Assembly (NCBI GenBank): GCA_964384025.1 | Contig: CAYLJJ010000074.1 | Coordinates: forward strand, 1-37,187 | DNA from: CAYLJJ01 sp964384025 | GTDB taxonomy: Bacteria > Myxococcota_A > Bradymonadia > UBA7976 > UBA1532 | Length of the DNA: 37,187 nt | Reading direction: 5' to 3' | Shown here: piece after piece, positions 7,801 through 16,276 of the stretch | Layout: each line of letters begins with the position of its first letter | How positions within the stretch are numbered: the stretch's first letter is position 1 | Position numbers and translations under genes: made by a program | The notes under the pieces: model-generated | Databases searched by the model: none | Seen by the model: only the letters and a program-made list of their open reading frames with translations | Told to the model about the DNA's origin: nothing

Positions 7801-10453
7801 GGCCCCTGATCAGGGAGGGCACCAGCTGGGCCGTCACTGTAGTGCCTGCCGTTTTCTCCCCTGCTGCTATCCAGAGGCGCTCCATGGTCGGGAGCTGCGC
7901 CTCGCCTTTCAGTTGGGGCGGGGCCTTCAAGCTTGGCTGGAGAGGCAAGAACTCCTCAGCGTCGAGGCTGCTTGGAGCAGTGAGATCAGAGAGCAGCTTC
8001 CACTCCCGAAGCAGGAGCGCCTTAAGTGGAGCCTGCTTGCCCTCAGAGAGGGGCAGGCCCTGCTGATCAAGGAGGAGAACTGGGCGCTCCCCCAACCGCA
8101 CAGCCCTATTTTTTGGCAGGGGGCTCAAGATCCCTTCAGCTATACGCTGATCGCTCTGGGTTGGAGCAGGGGCTCAGCTCAAAGGATCTTTGAGCGCGCC
8201 TCGGTCAACAGCGAGGCGCAGCTCTGGGAACAAGCCTGTCGCGCTCTGGCTCAGATCTGGGCCGAAGAGGAGCTGCCCATTCTCTTCGTAGCCACCTCAG
8301 AGCAGGCCCGACAGATCCAGGAGCAGCGAGAGCGAGAGCCTGAGCATTGGAGCTTTCTCCCTGAGGATGAGGAGCCTCAGGTCCTGCTCAACCTCTTCCG
8401 GGACCATCTGCTCTTGCCGCTCCTGGGTTCCTGGTCTCTCAACAGCCTGGGTGCGCTCCTCTCCCTGGAGCCTAAGCTCCGCCAAGGGCTCAGCCTGCTT
8501 CATCAACCTCCCAGGGGATCTCTGGAAGAGGAGCTGCTCCTTCAGGAGCGCCTCTGGGCTTGGCTGCGCCCCCATCTACGCTTTCCCCGCCCTCCCCTAC
8601 ATATAGAGCGCTCCCCCTCAGCCACCGCCGCGCGCTGGATCCGCTTTATCTACAATGAGCGGGATCTTCAGCTCCTCAGGGGCTTAGAGATTCAGCGTCG
8701 CCCTTTGGCGCAGCGTATCGTCGAGGGGCACACCTTAGGACCTCTCAAGCTGAGCCATGGCGACCTCTCTCGAGATGGCGAGGTCCTGAGCTGCTTTGAG
8801 CTGTTGGAGCCTTGCCCCAGCATCCGCTACCGTCCTGGGGACTTCCTGATCCTGGCCCCTCTGGGCCTAGAGGACCTTCAGCTGGGGATCCCGGTGATCT
8901 TGGAGGAGGAGGCGCTGCATGAGGGTCGCGTTTGCCTGAGCATACGGAGTCGGCGGGAGCGGCCTCGACCGGGGCAGCGCTACACCCTAGAGCGGGATCT
9001 CACAGATTGGACCAGCGTAAAGATAGAGGCGGCGATCCGCGCCGCCTTTGAGTTTGATCCCCCTCGAACCCTCATCACTTGGCTCCAGGGAGAAGCCCCT
9101 GAGCCTCTAGATCCTGAAGAGCTCAAATGGTTAGGCCGTTGGCTCTGGCTGGAGCAGTGTACTTTTCAGCTCAATGCTCGCCAAAGAGAGGCTTTTGAGT
9201 TGGTCTTTCGCTCCCCATTGGCGCTCATTGAGGGACCTCCAGGGACAGGCAAGACCTGGCTCTTGGCTTGGATCATCATCGCTCTGTTGGATCAGGCCCA
9301 CGCTCGGAAGCAACCTCTCAGGATCGCCGTCACCGCCCTAACTCATAACGCTGTGGACACTCTCCTTCACCGCTTTCAGAAGCACCAGGGACAGATGCGG
9401 GGGCGTCGTGCAACCCCCTGCTTCAAGTGGGGGCGCCCCGCTCGACAGCTTGAGGAGCGTGTACCTTCCCTAGATGATCCTGAATTTTTGAAGGAGCAGC
9501 CTCGAGTAGTCTTGGGAGCAACAGGCTTTGGTCTCCATCGCCTCTCCCATCAGCTCAACCATCCCTTTGACCTGCTCATCTGTGATGAGGCTTCTCAGAT
9601 GCGACTCCCTGAAGCGCTCTTGGGGATTAACTGTGCTCGAGGGCGCGCGCTCTTTGTTGGAGATACTCAACAGCTCCCACCCATCTCTCTAAGCCAAACT
9701 TCAGGGCGTGGGATGGATCCCAGACGCTCCATCCTGAAGCATCTAAAAGCCCAAGCTCCTCAGCGCTGCGCTATACGCCTAAATCAAAGCCATCGAATGA
9801 ACAGTGTTCTCTGCGCGCTCCCCAGCCAGCTTTGGTATGAAGGGGAGCTTCAGCCTGCCCCTGCGGCCAAGGATCGACGATTAAAACTTCAGGATCTAGA
9901 GCCAGAGCCTTTGGATATCTTCCTGAACCCAGAGCAGCCGGTGAGCCTGATTCTGTTAGAGCATGAGGGTTGTATACAGGAGGCCCCAGAAGAGGCTGCT
10001 CTGAGCGCCCGTCTGGTCGAGCGCCTCTATCAGCGTGGGCTCAGTTCGGAGCAGATCGCCATCATCTCCCCTCATCGGGTCCATAATCACAGCATCCTCA
10101 GCGCGCTCCGTGAGCGCGCCAAAGCCGAAGAGGATGCCTTCCCCATCATCGACACTGTAGAGCGTATGCAGGGGCGCGAGGCGGACTGTGTGATCCTCAA
10201 CTTTGTGGCCTCAGACTTGGAGCATGTCGGGAGTGACTTTATCAATGATCCTCACCGCCTCAACGTGGCTCTCAGCCGGGCACGCTCCAAACTGATCGTG
10301 TTGGGGAGCTGTGCGCTCTTTGATCAGCTCCCTGCTGGTGTTCAGGAGCTCAGGCGTCACTTTCCCCTCAAGGCTCTTCTTTTGAGTTGCCAGGAGCGAG
10401 GAGCGCTGTTCAGGGAGAGCCTTGAACCCAGTGAGCGTGTGGGAAGACAATAG
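4841..10453 (+). CDS. Giant SF2 helicase / Fe-S RecB-like nuclease / Dna2-like SF1 helicase fusion
   Basis: This single 1870-residue frame contains three enzyme modules. (1) Residues ~35-450: a DEAD/DEAH SF2 helicase related to Lhr-type enzymes, with HQHEAI, Walker A APTGAGKT (56-63), DEAH (160-163), SAT (195-197), TSTLELGIDI (309-318) and motif VI QRVGRANRRGG (338-348). An accessory region follows to ~750. (2) Residues ~760-1015: a PD-(D/E)XK nuclease of the RecB/Cas4/TM0106 kind, with GIPD (D892), AEIK (E910, K912), QLAAY (Q924, Y928), and probable 4Fe-4S ligands C775, C1000, C1003 and C1008 or C1009. (3) Residues ~1440-1845: an SF1 Dna2/Upf1-like helicase, with EGPPGTGKT (1464-1472), CDEAS (1581-1585), GDTQQLPP (1607-1614), QGRE and LNVALSRARSKLIV. 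All catalytic motifs are intact, so it is probably a DNA-processing enzyme for repair or genome defence. The start is uncertain: the ATG at 4841 lacks a strong Shine-Dalgarno, and TTG at 4880 is an alternative. Confidence 0.95.
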   Translation: MLGSALVLRTLQTLRSPLQKLPHCYRPFYRSFQGLHAHQHEAIAPLMAGQDLLLQAPTGAGKTEAVLAPILERLIQGGRQSSAIYIVPTRALAGDLRRRLSTPLKELSLRLALRTGDSRWRGGALPHLLITTPESLDVLLGSPNSDVRALMMQIQSFIIDEAHIFVGQPRGSHLSLLLKRLQRRQAQRIQRVALSATLAAAPEVIQQFGLDPQTVLLADARQRPIEARLVLLKEQHELISLLRDLNGHFGHKKLLVFVNRRSLCDQLFQLIQGQVDFHCHLHYSNIDLEQRQRVEREFRAQHQALCIATSTLELGIDIGDVDGVLLIEPPNSVASFLQRVGRANRRGGRAQLWGICLGRASELQLLRFRALLRLAREARFEGRPACHLPSVQAQQIVSCLYEKRKLSLESLQDLWPEAKRQLEEIIPLMLDRRWLRQDELGRLSAGGVFMFHLKKQRIFSNFPVQERELRLRVGDEVIADLPQSVIQQLELGDRVYLIGRRLQILEINEERGFVLAKLCQQPESKQIRWFGSGRLFSWDIGQAERALLLEPEDPNEELKLFRRPQVTWEQLRQRLIRAIPLENGLYLERLSTGLYRYWSFLGSLGNFILRESLQERSPELEISHDEAGLNCSELISFEELPLPNSRADFRAWLLGRKSRLRSICSLNAFSRLLGPKLLSEEIELLLFEPQLSKAFLRLKEQPIKLNSEMLQKLELGGADKLPWAPQALAQLPPYTEALSPWLASWSEQLCPPPSSAPRRSLAVSQLANFIKRRGCARALQREHFRLLSPSAPQGFLDVQKALQEQAHSQGREAEAQIMAQLQQRGEPIIQLSSLSLDGQLLPRPQRLEMSLEALREAMRLLQEKELHQVWIAQGFLTSPGPDPRWSLRGIPDLMALRLNLQGALEISLAEIKASGSQGYAQRWQLAAYDRILRSCLEREPGLEKLKRASEAILLRPGEAQPLEERFALRPYRAAWPALLARVIGLLEAPDQGGHQLGRHCSACRFLPCCYPEALHGRELRLAFQLGRGLQAWLERQELLSVEAAWSSEIREQLPLPKQERLKWSLLALREGQALLIKEENWALPQPHSPIFWQGAQDPFSYTLIALGWSRGSAQRIFERASVNSEAQLWEQACRALAQIWAEEELPILFVATSEQARQIQEQREREPEHWSFLPEDEEPQVLLNLFRDHLLLPLLGSWSLNSLGALLSLEPKLRQGLSLLHQPPRGSLEEELLLQERLWAWLRPHLRFPRPPLHIERSPSATAARWIRFIYNERDLQLLRGLEIQRRPLAQRIVEGHTLGPLKLSHGDLSRDGEVLSCFELLEPCPSIRYRPGDFLILAPLGLEDLQLGIPVILEEEALHEGRVCLSIRSRRERPRPGQRYTLERDLTDWTSVKIEAAIRAAFEFDPPRTLITWLQGEAPEPLDPEELKWLGRWLWLEQCTFQLNARQREAFELVFRSPLALIEGPPGTGKTWLLAWIIIALLDQAHARKQPLRIAVTALTHNAVDTLLHRFQKHQGQMRGRRATPCFKWGRPARQLEERVPSLDDPEFLKEQPRVVLGATGFGLHRLSHQLNHPFDLLICDEASQMRLPEALLGINCARGRALFVGDTQQLPPISLSQTSGRGMDPRRSILKHLKAQAPQRCAIRLNQSHRMNSVLCALPSQLWYEGELQPAPAAKDRRLKLQDLEPEPLDIFLNPEQPVSLILLEHEGCIQEAPEEAALSARLVERLYQRGLSSEQIAIISPHRVHNHSILSALRERAKAEEDAFPIIDTVERMQGREADCVILNFVASDLEHVGSDFINDPHRLNVALSRARSKLIVLGSCALFDQLPAGVQELRRHFPLKALLLSCQERGALFRESLEPSERVGRQ

Positions 10454-10511
10454 CTTTCATGCGTTCTCCGTTGGAAGCCAGGAGCGGCTCAAGCCTCTAC
10501 TCAAGCGCTCC

Positions 10512-11063
10512 CTAAAACACCTCAAAGGTCATACTGCCTACACCGACCCCTAGAGAACTACAGGGCCTCCCCAGAGCACAGACAGAGAGAGAGTACAGCT
10601 CTCCTCCATCACGCTCATCCTCCTCGATTTTTAGAAGGTCACCCACCTGAATCTCTCGCTCAAAAGAGAAAGAGAGCTGCCCTCCAAGCATCGAATAGGG
10701 CCTTCGCTCAGCCTCCTGGAGCCAGGAAGAGGGGAGCATCGTAGGCTCAAGACCCTTTAAAGGCTCCCAAGAAACTATAGTGTTGATCGACAGCCCCCCT
10801 GGCTCCAGATGGATCTCCAGGAGATCCAGCCCAGGACCCCATTCAGGGGTGATAAGGTCAAGCTCCTCTGCTGGGGTCAGATCATCGAGCCGAACCCAGG
10901 CATAGTTGAGCGTTTCTGAGCGCTGAGGGGTCTCTGAGAAACAGCGCCCCTCTGAGGATTCAAAGCCTGTAGCACACTCCTCTTCCTGAAGGAGGCAGCC
11001 CAGGCAAAGTAGAGGGATGGGGAGGCTGACGCTCCAGAAAAATACACGATTTGGTTTAGCCAA
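10512..11063 (-). CDS. Small putative lipoprotein, probable TTG start
   Basis: Hypothetical 183-residue protein. After the proposed start the sequence reads AKPNRVFFWSVSLPIPLLCLGC, a signal peptide ending at a cysteine in two parts (LPIPLLC and LGC), so it is probably a lipoprotein although the lipobox is imperfect. The mature part is acidic, with four more cysteines and beta-strand-like stretches; no domain was recognised. An ATG lies ten codons upstream at 11093 without a Shine-Dalgarno, whereas AGGAG (11070-11074, minus strand) sits 6 nt before TTG 11063 and gives a canonical signal peptide, so TTG is preferred. It is convergent with the helicase-nuclease and divergent, by 48 bp, from the chemotaxis receptor. 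Confidence 0.65.
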   Translation of the reverse strand: MAKPNRVFFWSVSLPIPLLCLGCLLQEEECATGFESSEGRCFSETPQRSETLNYAWVRLDDLTPAEELDLITPEWGPGLDLLEIHLEPGGLSINTIVSWEPLKGLEPTMLPSSWLQEAERRPYSMLGGQLSFSFEREIQVGDLLKIEEDERDGGELYSLSVCALGRPCSSLGVGVGSMTFEVF

Positions 11064-11069
11064 GAGCGT

Positions 11070-11074
11070 CTCCT
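11070..11074 (-). promoter_or_regulatory. Shine-Dalgarno that decides the TTG start
   Basis: AGGAG on the minus strand, followed after 6 nt by TTG (11061-11063). It lies inside the longer open frame beginning with ATG 11093, which itself has no ribosome binding site, and so supports the shorter lipoprotein. Confidence 0.55.
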
Positions 11075-11111
11075 GTCGAAATAAGGATCTCATTTTATAC
11101 GAAGGACAAGG

Positions 11112-13586
11112 GTGCTGAGTTTGACCATAAAAATGAAGTTTTTCATGTTGTGTTTGGGGTTTGGTTTGTTGCCGATTCTGTTCTATGGAGGGATCAATAT
11201 TTACCTAAATAAAACAAACTCTAGAGAGGAGGCTCGCTGGGCTCAAAAGAGTCTAGAGAAAGGGGTTCAAGCCAGACTTAGAGCCATCAGGGCTAATAAG
11301 AGCAAGGCTATCCAAGACTATTTTAAAAACAGCTTTGGTCTACTCAAATTACTCTCCGAAAATGATGAGATTAGAAAACTTGTTCCTGACTTAAAGACAG
11401 GTTTTGATAGTTATCCTGATGGAGAGATTCAGGAATTGCGTGACTTTTATCAAAATGAGTTCGGATCCAAGTTTAAAGAAGAGACTGGAAGTCCTGCACC
11501 TATCGACCGTCTACTTAATATCGGCGCTAAAGCAGCTGGTTTACAAAAAACATATATCGTTTCAAATAAATATCCTCTTGGACAAAAGCATAAACTGGCA
11601 AAGGCTGGAGATGCTCCATATGATGAAACTCATGAAAAAATCGATATTCTCAAAAAAGCGGCCAACCAAATAGGATATTATGATGTATTCATCGTCGATA
11701 TTGAAAATGGTAATATTATTTATAGCGTTTATAAAGAGTTAGACTTTGCAACATCTCTAAAAGAGGGTCCATACGCAAAGACTGGTTTAGGTGATACTTG
11801 GAGGGCATTGAAATCAGGAAAGGAGTTCTTCTTCTCTGATTTTCAGCTCTACACGCCCTCCTATGAAACCCCCGCAGCTTTCGCAGGGTTCCCCATCCGA
11901 GGAGAATCTCAGCAAACAATCGCAGCTCTGATTGTTCAACTCCCTCTCGATCAGATCAATGGAGTGATGAGCGAAAGGACTGGCTTGGGAAAGACAGGAG
12001 AGAGTTATTTAGTTGGCAACGACCGACTCATGCGCTCCAACTCCTACCTTGACCCCAAGAACCACGGTGTAAAGGCTTCATTCCGCAAACCAGAGACGGG
12101 GCGAGTCGATACTGATGCGGTCAAAGAGGGGCTGGAGGGTCGTCCAGGCCTGCGCATTATTCAGGATTACAATCATAACCTCGTATATAGCGCCTGGACA
12201 CCGCTCAAGATCGCTGATCGCAAATGGGTCCTGTTGGTGGAGATGGATGAGGTAGAGGCAATGGCCCCCATCATGGCTCTCTCAAAGAGAAGCAAACAAA
12301 AACAGAAGGAACATCTGTTTGTTGCTTTGGGGATTCTTCTCTTCGTGGGTTTTCTGGTCATCTTACTCTCGTTGCTTATCGCCAAGAGGATGGTCCGACC
12401 CATTCAAATAATCATAGATCTGCTCCAAGCGGTCGCAAAAGGGGATCTAACCCAGCGCTTGAAACTCGACTCAACTGATGAGCTTGGCCTCTTGGCTGAA
12501 GCCCTCAACGAGATGTTGAGCAAGCTGAGTTCCATTATCCAGGGGGTTGAGAGAAACGCATCGGTTTTGGCTTCAACCTGTGTGCAGCTCTCTGAAGGAT
12601 CCAGCTCTATGAGTGAGGGCGCTGAGACCATGACTGACAGCGCTCTAATCGTCGCGAACACAACAGGGCAGCTCTCAGGCAATATCAAAGCGATGGCAAA
12701 GGCAGCGAACAGCATGTCAAAGGATGCGCAGCAGATTTTTCAGGCTTCAGATGAGGCTGCTTCCAGCATGAATACCATCGCAGCAGTAGTAGAAGAAACA
12801 CAGATCAATATGGCAAGCATCGCCAGCGCTTCAGAGGAGATCTCCGCAACCGTGAATGAGATCGCCAGGAATGTAGAGCATGGTCGTTCTAGATCAAGCG
12901 TTGCTGTTGAATCTGTCGGTAAGGCAAACGCACAGGTCAAACTGCTTAAGAATGCCTCTACCGAGATTGGAGAGGTGGTTAAAATGATCGCTGGGATCGC
13001 AGAGCAGACGAGGCTCCTAGCGCTTAACGCGACAATCGAAGCAGCGCATGCAGGGGTCGCAGGGAAGGGTTTCGCTGTGGTTGCCGATGAGGTCAAGAAC
13101 CTTGCCAAAGGAACCAGTGACGCTACTGATGATATCCGTGAACGTATTGAAGCGATGATATATGCCGCAGCTGAAACAGCCGTTGAAATAGAAAATATTA
13201 GTGCTGTTATTGGAGATCTTGATGAGACTGTTGTCCTGATCGCGACCGCAGTAGAGGAACAGAGCGTAACCATGCGAAACAACTCGGACAGCACAGTTCA
13301 GATGGCGGAAGGCATGAATGAGGTTTCAAGAAATACAAATATGACCAATGAGCATATCTCTTTAATCGTGGATAATATCCATAAAATGTCAAATGATGCG
13401 GTCAATGTAGCAAACAATGCGTCACAGGGAGCAATTGGAGCAGACGAAGTAAGAAAATCGATTGATTCTATCAAATCCATGGTTAGTCAGAGCAAAAACA
13501 GCTCCGAAGAGATTGGTTTATCGTCTGATGAACTTTCTGCAATGGCAATTAGGCTTAAAGAATCTCTAAGTTTTTTTAATCTGTAA
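11112..13586 (+). CDS. Methyl-accepting chemotaxis protein
   Basis: This 824-residue membrane chemoreceptor has TM1 at about 9-31, a large extracytoplasmic sensor region (32-398, probably a double-Cache-type fold by size and the late hydrophobic segment), TM2 at about 400-422 and a HAMP domain (423-475, MVRPIQ...KGDLTQRL...DELGLLAEALN). The long antiparallel signalling coiled coil has its hairpin tip at about 630-660 (EQTRLLALNATIEAAHAG, GKGFAVVADEV), which docks CheA/CheW. There is no C-terminal NWETF-type CheR tether; it ends in FFNL. The start is GTG 11112, with AAGGA 5 nt upstream. The sensor half (about 11,290-11,820) and the last 450 bp are clearly more AT-rich than neighbouring genes, suggesting a mosaic or acquired gene. 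No che genes lie nearby, so it is an orphan receptor. Ligand unknown. Confidence 0.95.
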   Translation: MLSLTIKMKFFMLCLGFGLLPILFYGGINIYLNKTNSREEARWAQKSLEKGVQARLRAIRANKSKAIQDYFKNSFGLLKLLSENDEIRKLVPDLKTGFDSYPDGEIQELRDFYQNEFGSKFKEETGSPAPIDRLLNIGAKAAGLQKTYIVSNKYPLGQKHKLAKAGDAPYDETHEKIDILKKAANQIGYYDVFIVDIENGNIIYSVYKELDFATSLKEGPYAKTGLGDTWRALKSGKEFFFSDFQLYTPSYETPAAFAGFPIRGESQQTIAALIVQLPLDQINGVMSERTGLGKTGESYLVGNDRLMRSNSYLDPKNHGVKASFRKPETGRVDTDAVKEGLEGRPGLRIIQDYNHNLVYSAWTPLKIADRKWVLLVEMDEVEAMAPIMALSKRSKQKQKEHLFVALGILLFVGFLVILLSLLIAKRMVRPIQIIIDLLQAVAKGDLTQRLKLDSTDELGLLAEALNEMLSKLSSIIQGVERNASVLASTCVQLSEGSSSMSEGAETMTDSALIVANTTGQLSGNIKAMAKAANSMSKDAQQIFQASDEAASSMNTIAAVVEETQINMASIASASEEISATVNEIARNVEHGRSRSSVAVESVGKANAQVKLLKNASTEIGEVVKMIAGIAEQTRLLALNATIEAAHAGVAGKGFAVVADEVKNLAKGTSDATDDIRERIEAMIYAAAETAVEIENISAVIGDLDETVVLIATAVEEQSVTMRNNSDSTVQMAEGMNEVSRNTNMTNEHISLIVDNIHKMSNDAVNVANNASQGAIGADEVRKSIDSIKSMVSQSKNSSEEIGLSSDELSAMAIRLKESLSFFNL

Positions 13587-13591
13587 TTGTT

Positions 13592-14120
13592 TCAGTTTAA
13601 CAAACAATCTCCATTTAAGCTGATCCCTTCCAGTCTAAGGAGGGTTCGTTTGATGGAAAGCCCTCCACCATAACCGGTCAAACGTCCATTTGCACCGATC
13701 ACACGGTGGCAAGGGATGATGACCGGGATGGGATTGGCCCCATTAGCAGCTCCCACAGCACGTTGCGCGTTCATGGCCGATCTGCTGAGCCAACTCGCCA
13801 TAGCTCAAAGTGCTACCATAAGGGATCTTCGATAGAGCAGCCCAGACTTTGAGTTGAAATGTTGTGCCTTGAGGTACCAAGGGCAGCTCAAAGCGATAGC
13901 GACGACCCAGGAAATATTCCTGGAGCTGAAGCTCCGCTTGCTCCAATATCTGAACCGCTTCCAAACAACTCTCCGCTACAGAAGAGGGTTTCTCAGGTTC
14001 TGTAAAGCTCAGATGGCGTAGGCCCTTGGCATCTGCTGCCAAATAGAGCAGCCCCAGTGGACTTTCAAGTTTGGATCTCTGAATTTGCTTTACCAAGAGA
14101 GCACTCCGGTTTCCAATCAT
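13592..14120 (-). pseudogene. ogt: Methylated-DNA-protein-cysteine methyltransferase, frameshifted
   Basis: Ogt/Ada-C-type suicide alkyltransferase that removes methyl groups from O6-alkylguanine. The upstream frame (from ATG 14120, AAGGG 7 nt before it) encodes the N-terminal domain and the helix-turn-helix (FQLKVWAALSKIPYGST, LSYGELAQQIGHERA), then runs into a stop. The continuation (AQRAVGAANGANPIP, PCHRVIGANGRLTGYGGG) lies in another frame from about 13,770 down to 13,592. The acceptor cysteine codon (PCHR) is at 13709-13711. Compared with family members (IGxxxAxRAVGAAN), the two parts join at 13,767-13,770 with one base where zero or three are needed. The second frame is otherwise clean, so this is a recent mutation, a sequencing indel, or a protein made by frameshifting. 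It converges on the mcp with only 5 bp between stop codons. Confidence 0.9.
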
Positions 14121-14338
14121 CCTGCAACCCTTATCCAAAAACCTGGAGGGATCCCAGCTCAAAGATTTTTAGAAGAAGCAGCATTGCGGTCTCCCTCTCC
14201 CCTCTGTTAAAAGCCCGCGCCCTCTCTGTAGGGCTGCACAAAATCAAAACATGCCCTGTATATTAGGCTTTGTCTGGTTTTCCTCAGTCGTCAAACCCAG
14301 ACAGGACCTAAGATCCTGCCTTGCTCCAGGAGGTCGCC
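14121..14338. promoter_or_regulatory. Divergent intergenic region, ogt versus lipoprotein
   Basis: This 218-bp gap must hold promoters for the leftward ogt and the rightward lipoprotein gene. A TATATT at about 14,259-14,264 is a possible -10 box for the rightward gene, without a convincing -35. No Ada-box-like or other recognisable operator was found, and no small gene was seen. Confidence 0.3.
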
Positions 14339-16186
14339 ATGCTGCGCCTACCTCTCCTCTTACTCCTCCCTCTCCTACTCCTCTTTGCCTGTGATGACAG
14401 CGCAGGGAGCGGCAGAGATGATCCTGATGCCCAACTCCGCCCCAGCTATGATATGCGATACCCTGACGCAGCCCCCCTGATCCGAATGGACCAAGGGAAC
14501 CTCTCAGAGGGAAAAGAGGACAGCGGGCCCGAAGAGGATCTCTATCTAGAGGGACGTACCCTAGAGATTCAGGGTGCTGAGACCTTGAGCGTAGAAGCAG
14601 GGGGGAGTCTCTCACTCTCCTACCGACTCTTGGATGCCTACGGTGTGGGAGTCCCCCACGGCTCTGTTCATGCACGTTTGCTCTATGAGGGAGAGAACTA
14701 CTTGGGGCGGACGCTCCAAGGGACCTATCTGGAGCAGCCAGTAGAGATTCTCAGTTCCATCGAGGGGGAGGGCCGCTTTCGACTCGTGGCGGGTTTACAG
14801 CCGCTGGAGCTGGAGGTGGAGTTAAGCGCAGCTCAAGCGGAGCCAGTGCGTTGGAGGATCGAGGTTGAACCTCTCCCCCAAGGGCAGATTGAGCTGAGCT
14901 TGAGCTACTCTGGACGTTACCCACCAGAGCAGCTCACTGAGGCTCGACTGCTGCTCATCGAAGGCCCCTGTGAAGAGGCCCATCAGGCCCCCATCCACAG
15001 CTCAGCAGAGCCCTATGAGGGGCACTTTCAGCAGGGACTTCAACTCTCGGCTCTGGCAAATCGTGAGGTGGAGGTCTCTGCCTACGCCCAGCTGTTGGGT
15101 CCTCAAGGGCATCTCCTCGCCAGCGGCTGTATGGAGGGCCTACAGGTTCAGGGAGGAGAGTTCCTGAGCGTTGAGCTTCAACTCAGCGATCAACCCCTGC
15201 AGTTTAAGGGGATCTATAAAATGAGGCACTACCTGGAGATCAGCGAACTGTTGGCTGAGCAGGAGCAGACGGGAGAGTTTGTAGAGATCTTGGAGATTCT
15301 GGGCGCCATCGGGGGCGGCTTTGGAGAGGGACCTCACCCCCGAGGAGATGGCATAATTCGTCTGGCCTGTGAACGGGGAGGCATCACTGAAGAGGAGTGC
15401 ATCATGTTGCGACTCTTTGGAGCAGAGATCATCGAAGAGATGGTGGCTGAGGTGGCTCCCCCAGAGCTGCTTTCGGTCCTGGACTCTCTGGGAGATATCT
15501 ACCGTATTCTGTCAGAGTTTCAGATCTTTGGAGAGTTTGAGATTCCTCAGGAGCTTCCTGATGCTCAGGGTCTGCTCAAGGAGAATGCCAGCCGCTGGCA
15601 TGGCCTCAGCTTTGTCTGGCGAGAGGGTTGTCCTCATGACAACTTGTGGGAGTGTAGGCGAAGCTTTGATCTTCGTGAAGCTGGCTTTGGATACCGCAGC
15701 CTAGAGGCCGCTTTTGACGCTCGTTTGGAGGAGGATCTGCTCCTCATCCAGCCTCATCAGCTTCAGCTGCATCTGGGGCGTCTGGCTCAAGCCCTGGTGG
15801 AGCAATGGATCCTACCTGAGATCTTGGGAGCACCCGCTCCGGTGAGCTTTGATGCCTTCTTCGCCGCGCTCCTAAACTGCTCCTCCATCAACGAGGCGCT
15901 GCCGCCCTTTGATCCCCAAAGCGGGGCCTGTGAAGAGCTGCTGGTGCAGCCACTCTCTCTCCTCCTGCGACAGCAGTTTGATAACTTGGGATCCCGCGCG
16001 CTGATGAGCTTCAGCGGTCAGGTGCGAGTGATGGACCTCCTCCCCGATGCGCGGACAGATGCGCTTCTGGATGGAAGTTGGGATGTGGCCTTTGGAGAGG
16101 AGCAGCAGCTTGTCCCCGAGAGCGGTCACTTCTCAGGCTGCCTCTTGGGGAGCTGTGAGCGCTTGGAGGCTTTAGAGCAACCTTAG
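14339..16186 (+). CDS. Large lipoprotein of unknown function
   Basis: 615-residue predicted lipoprotein. The N-terminus is MLRLPLLLLLPLLLLFAC, with lipobox LFAC and lipidated C18. A disordered Asp/Pro-rich linker to about residue 65 (RYPDAAPLIRMDQG) resembles those of other surface lipoproteins in this phylum. A beta-rich, Ig-like region occupies about 70-290, and a more helical acidic region with a few cysteine pairs follows to the C-terminus. The start is ATG 14339, because AGGAGG lies 5 nt upstream; a TTG six codons earlier would remove the clean signal peptide. No catalytic motif was recognised. Ninety bp downstream is an MMPL/RND exporter on the same strand, so the two may be co-transcribed. 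Confidence 0.8.
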   Translation: MLRLPLLLLLPLLLLFACDDSAGSGRDDPDAQLRPSYDMRYPDAAPLIRMDQGNLSEGKEDSGPEEDLYLEGRTLEIQGAETLSVEAGGSLSLSYRLLDAYGVGVPHGSVHARLLYEGENYLGRTLQGTYLEQPVEILSSIEGEGRFRLVAGLQPLELEVELSAAQAEPVRWRIEVEPLPQGQIELSLSYSGRYPPEQLTEARLLLIEGPCEEAHQAPIHSSAEPYEGHFQQGLQLSALANREVEVSAYAQLLGPQGHLLASGCMEGLQVQGGEFLSVELQLSDQPLQFKGIYKMRHYLEISELLAEQEQTGEFVEILEILGAIGGGFGEGPHPRGDGIIRLACERGGITEEECIMLRLFGAEIIEEMVAEVAPPELLSVLDSLGDIYRILSEFQIFGEFEIPQELPDAQGLLKENASRWHGLSFVWREGCPHDNLWECRRSFDLREAGFGYRSLEAAFDARLEEDLLLIQPHQLQLHLGRLAQALVEQWILPEILGAPAPVSFDAFFAALLNCSSINEALPPFDPQSGACEELLVQPLSLLLRQQFDNLGSRALMSFSGQVRVMDLLPDARTDALLDGSWDVAFGEEQQLVPESGHFSGCLLGSCERLEALEQP

Positions 16187-16276
16187 CAGCTTAAACCGAG
16201 AGAAAATCTCAGCGGTCTACACTCTCAAGCAGAGCTGCTCTTAAGATATCTCAAGCTCTCTTCTCCAGGCCATCAT

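Noticed and set aside
10454..10511. Inverted repeat GGAGCG/CGCTCC between the helicase-nuclease and the small lipoprotein
   Set aside because: Only 6 bp of stem, a long loop and no T-run; too weak to call a terminator.
12740..13294. 184-codon minus-strand frame
   Set aside because: Antisense to the conserved MCP signalling domain; the Ser/Ala/Thr-rich translation is an artefact of the coiled-coil codons.
14244..14675. 143-codon minus-strand frame
   Set aside because: It is antisense to the lipoprotein start with its strong Shine-Dalgarno and signal peptide; the Arg/Gly/His-rich composition is typical of shadow frames.
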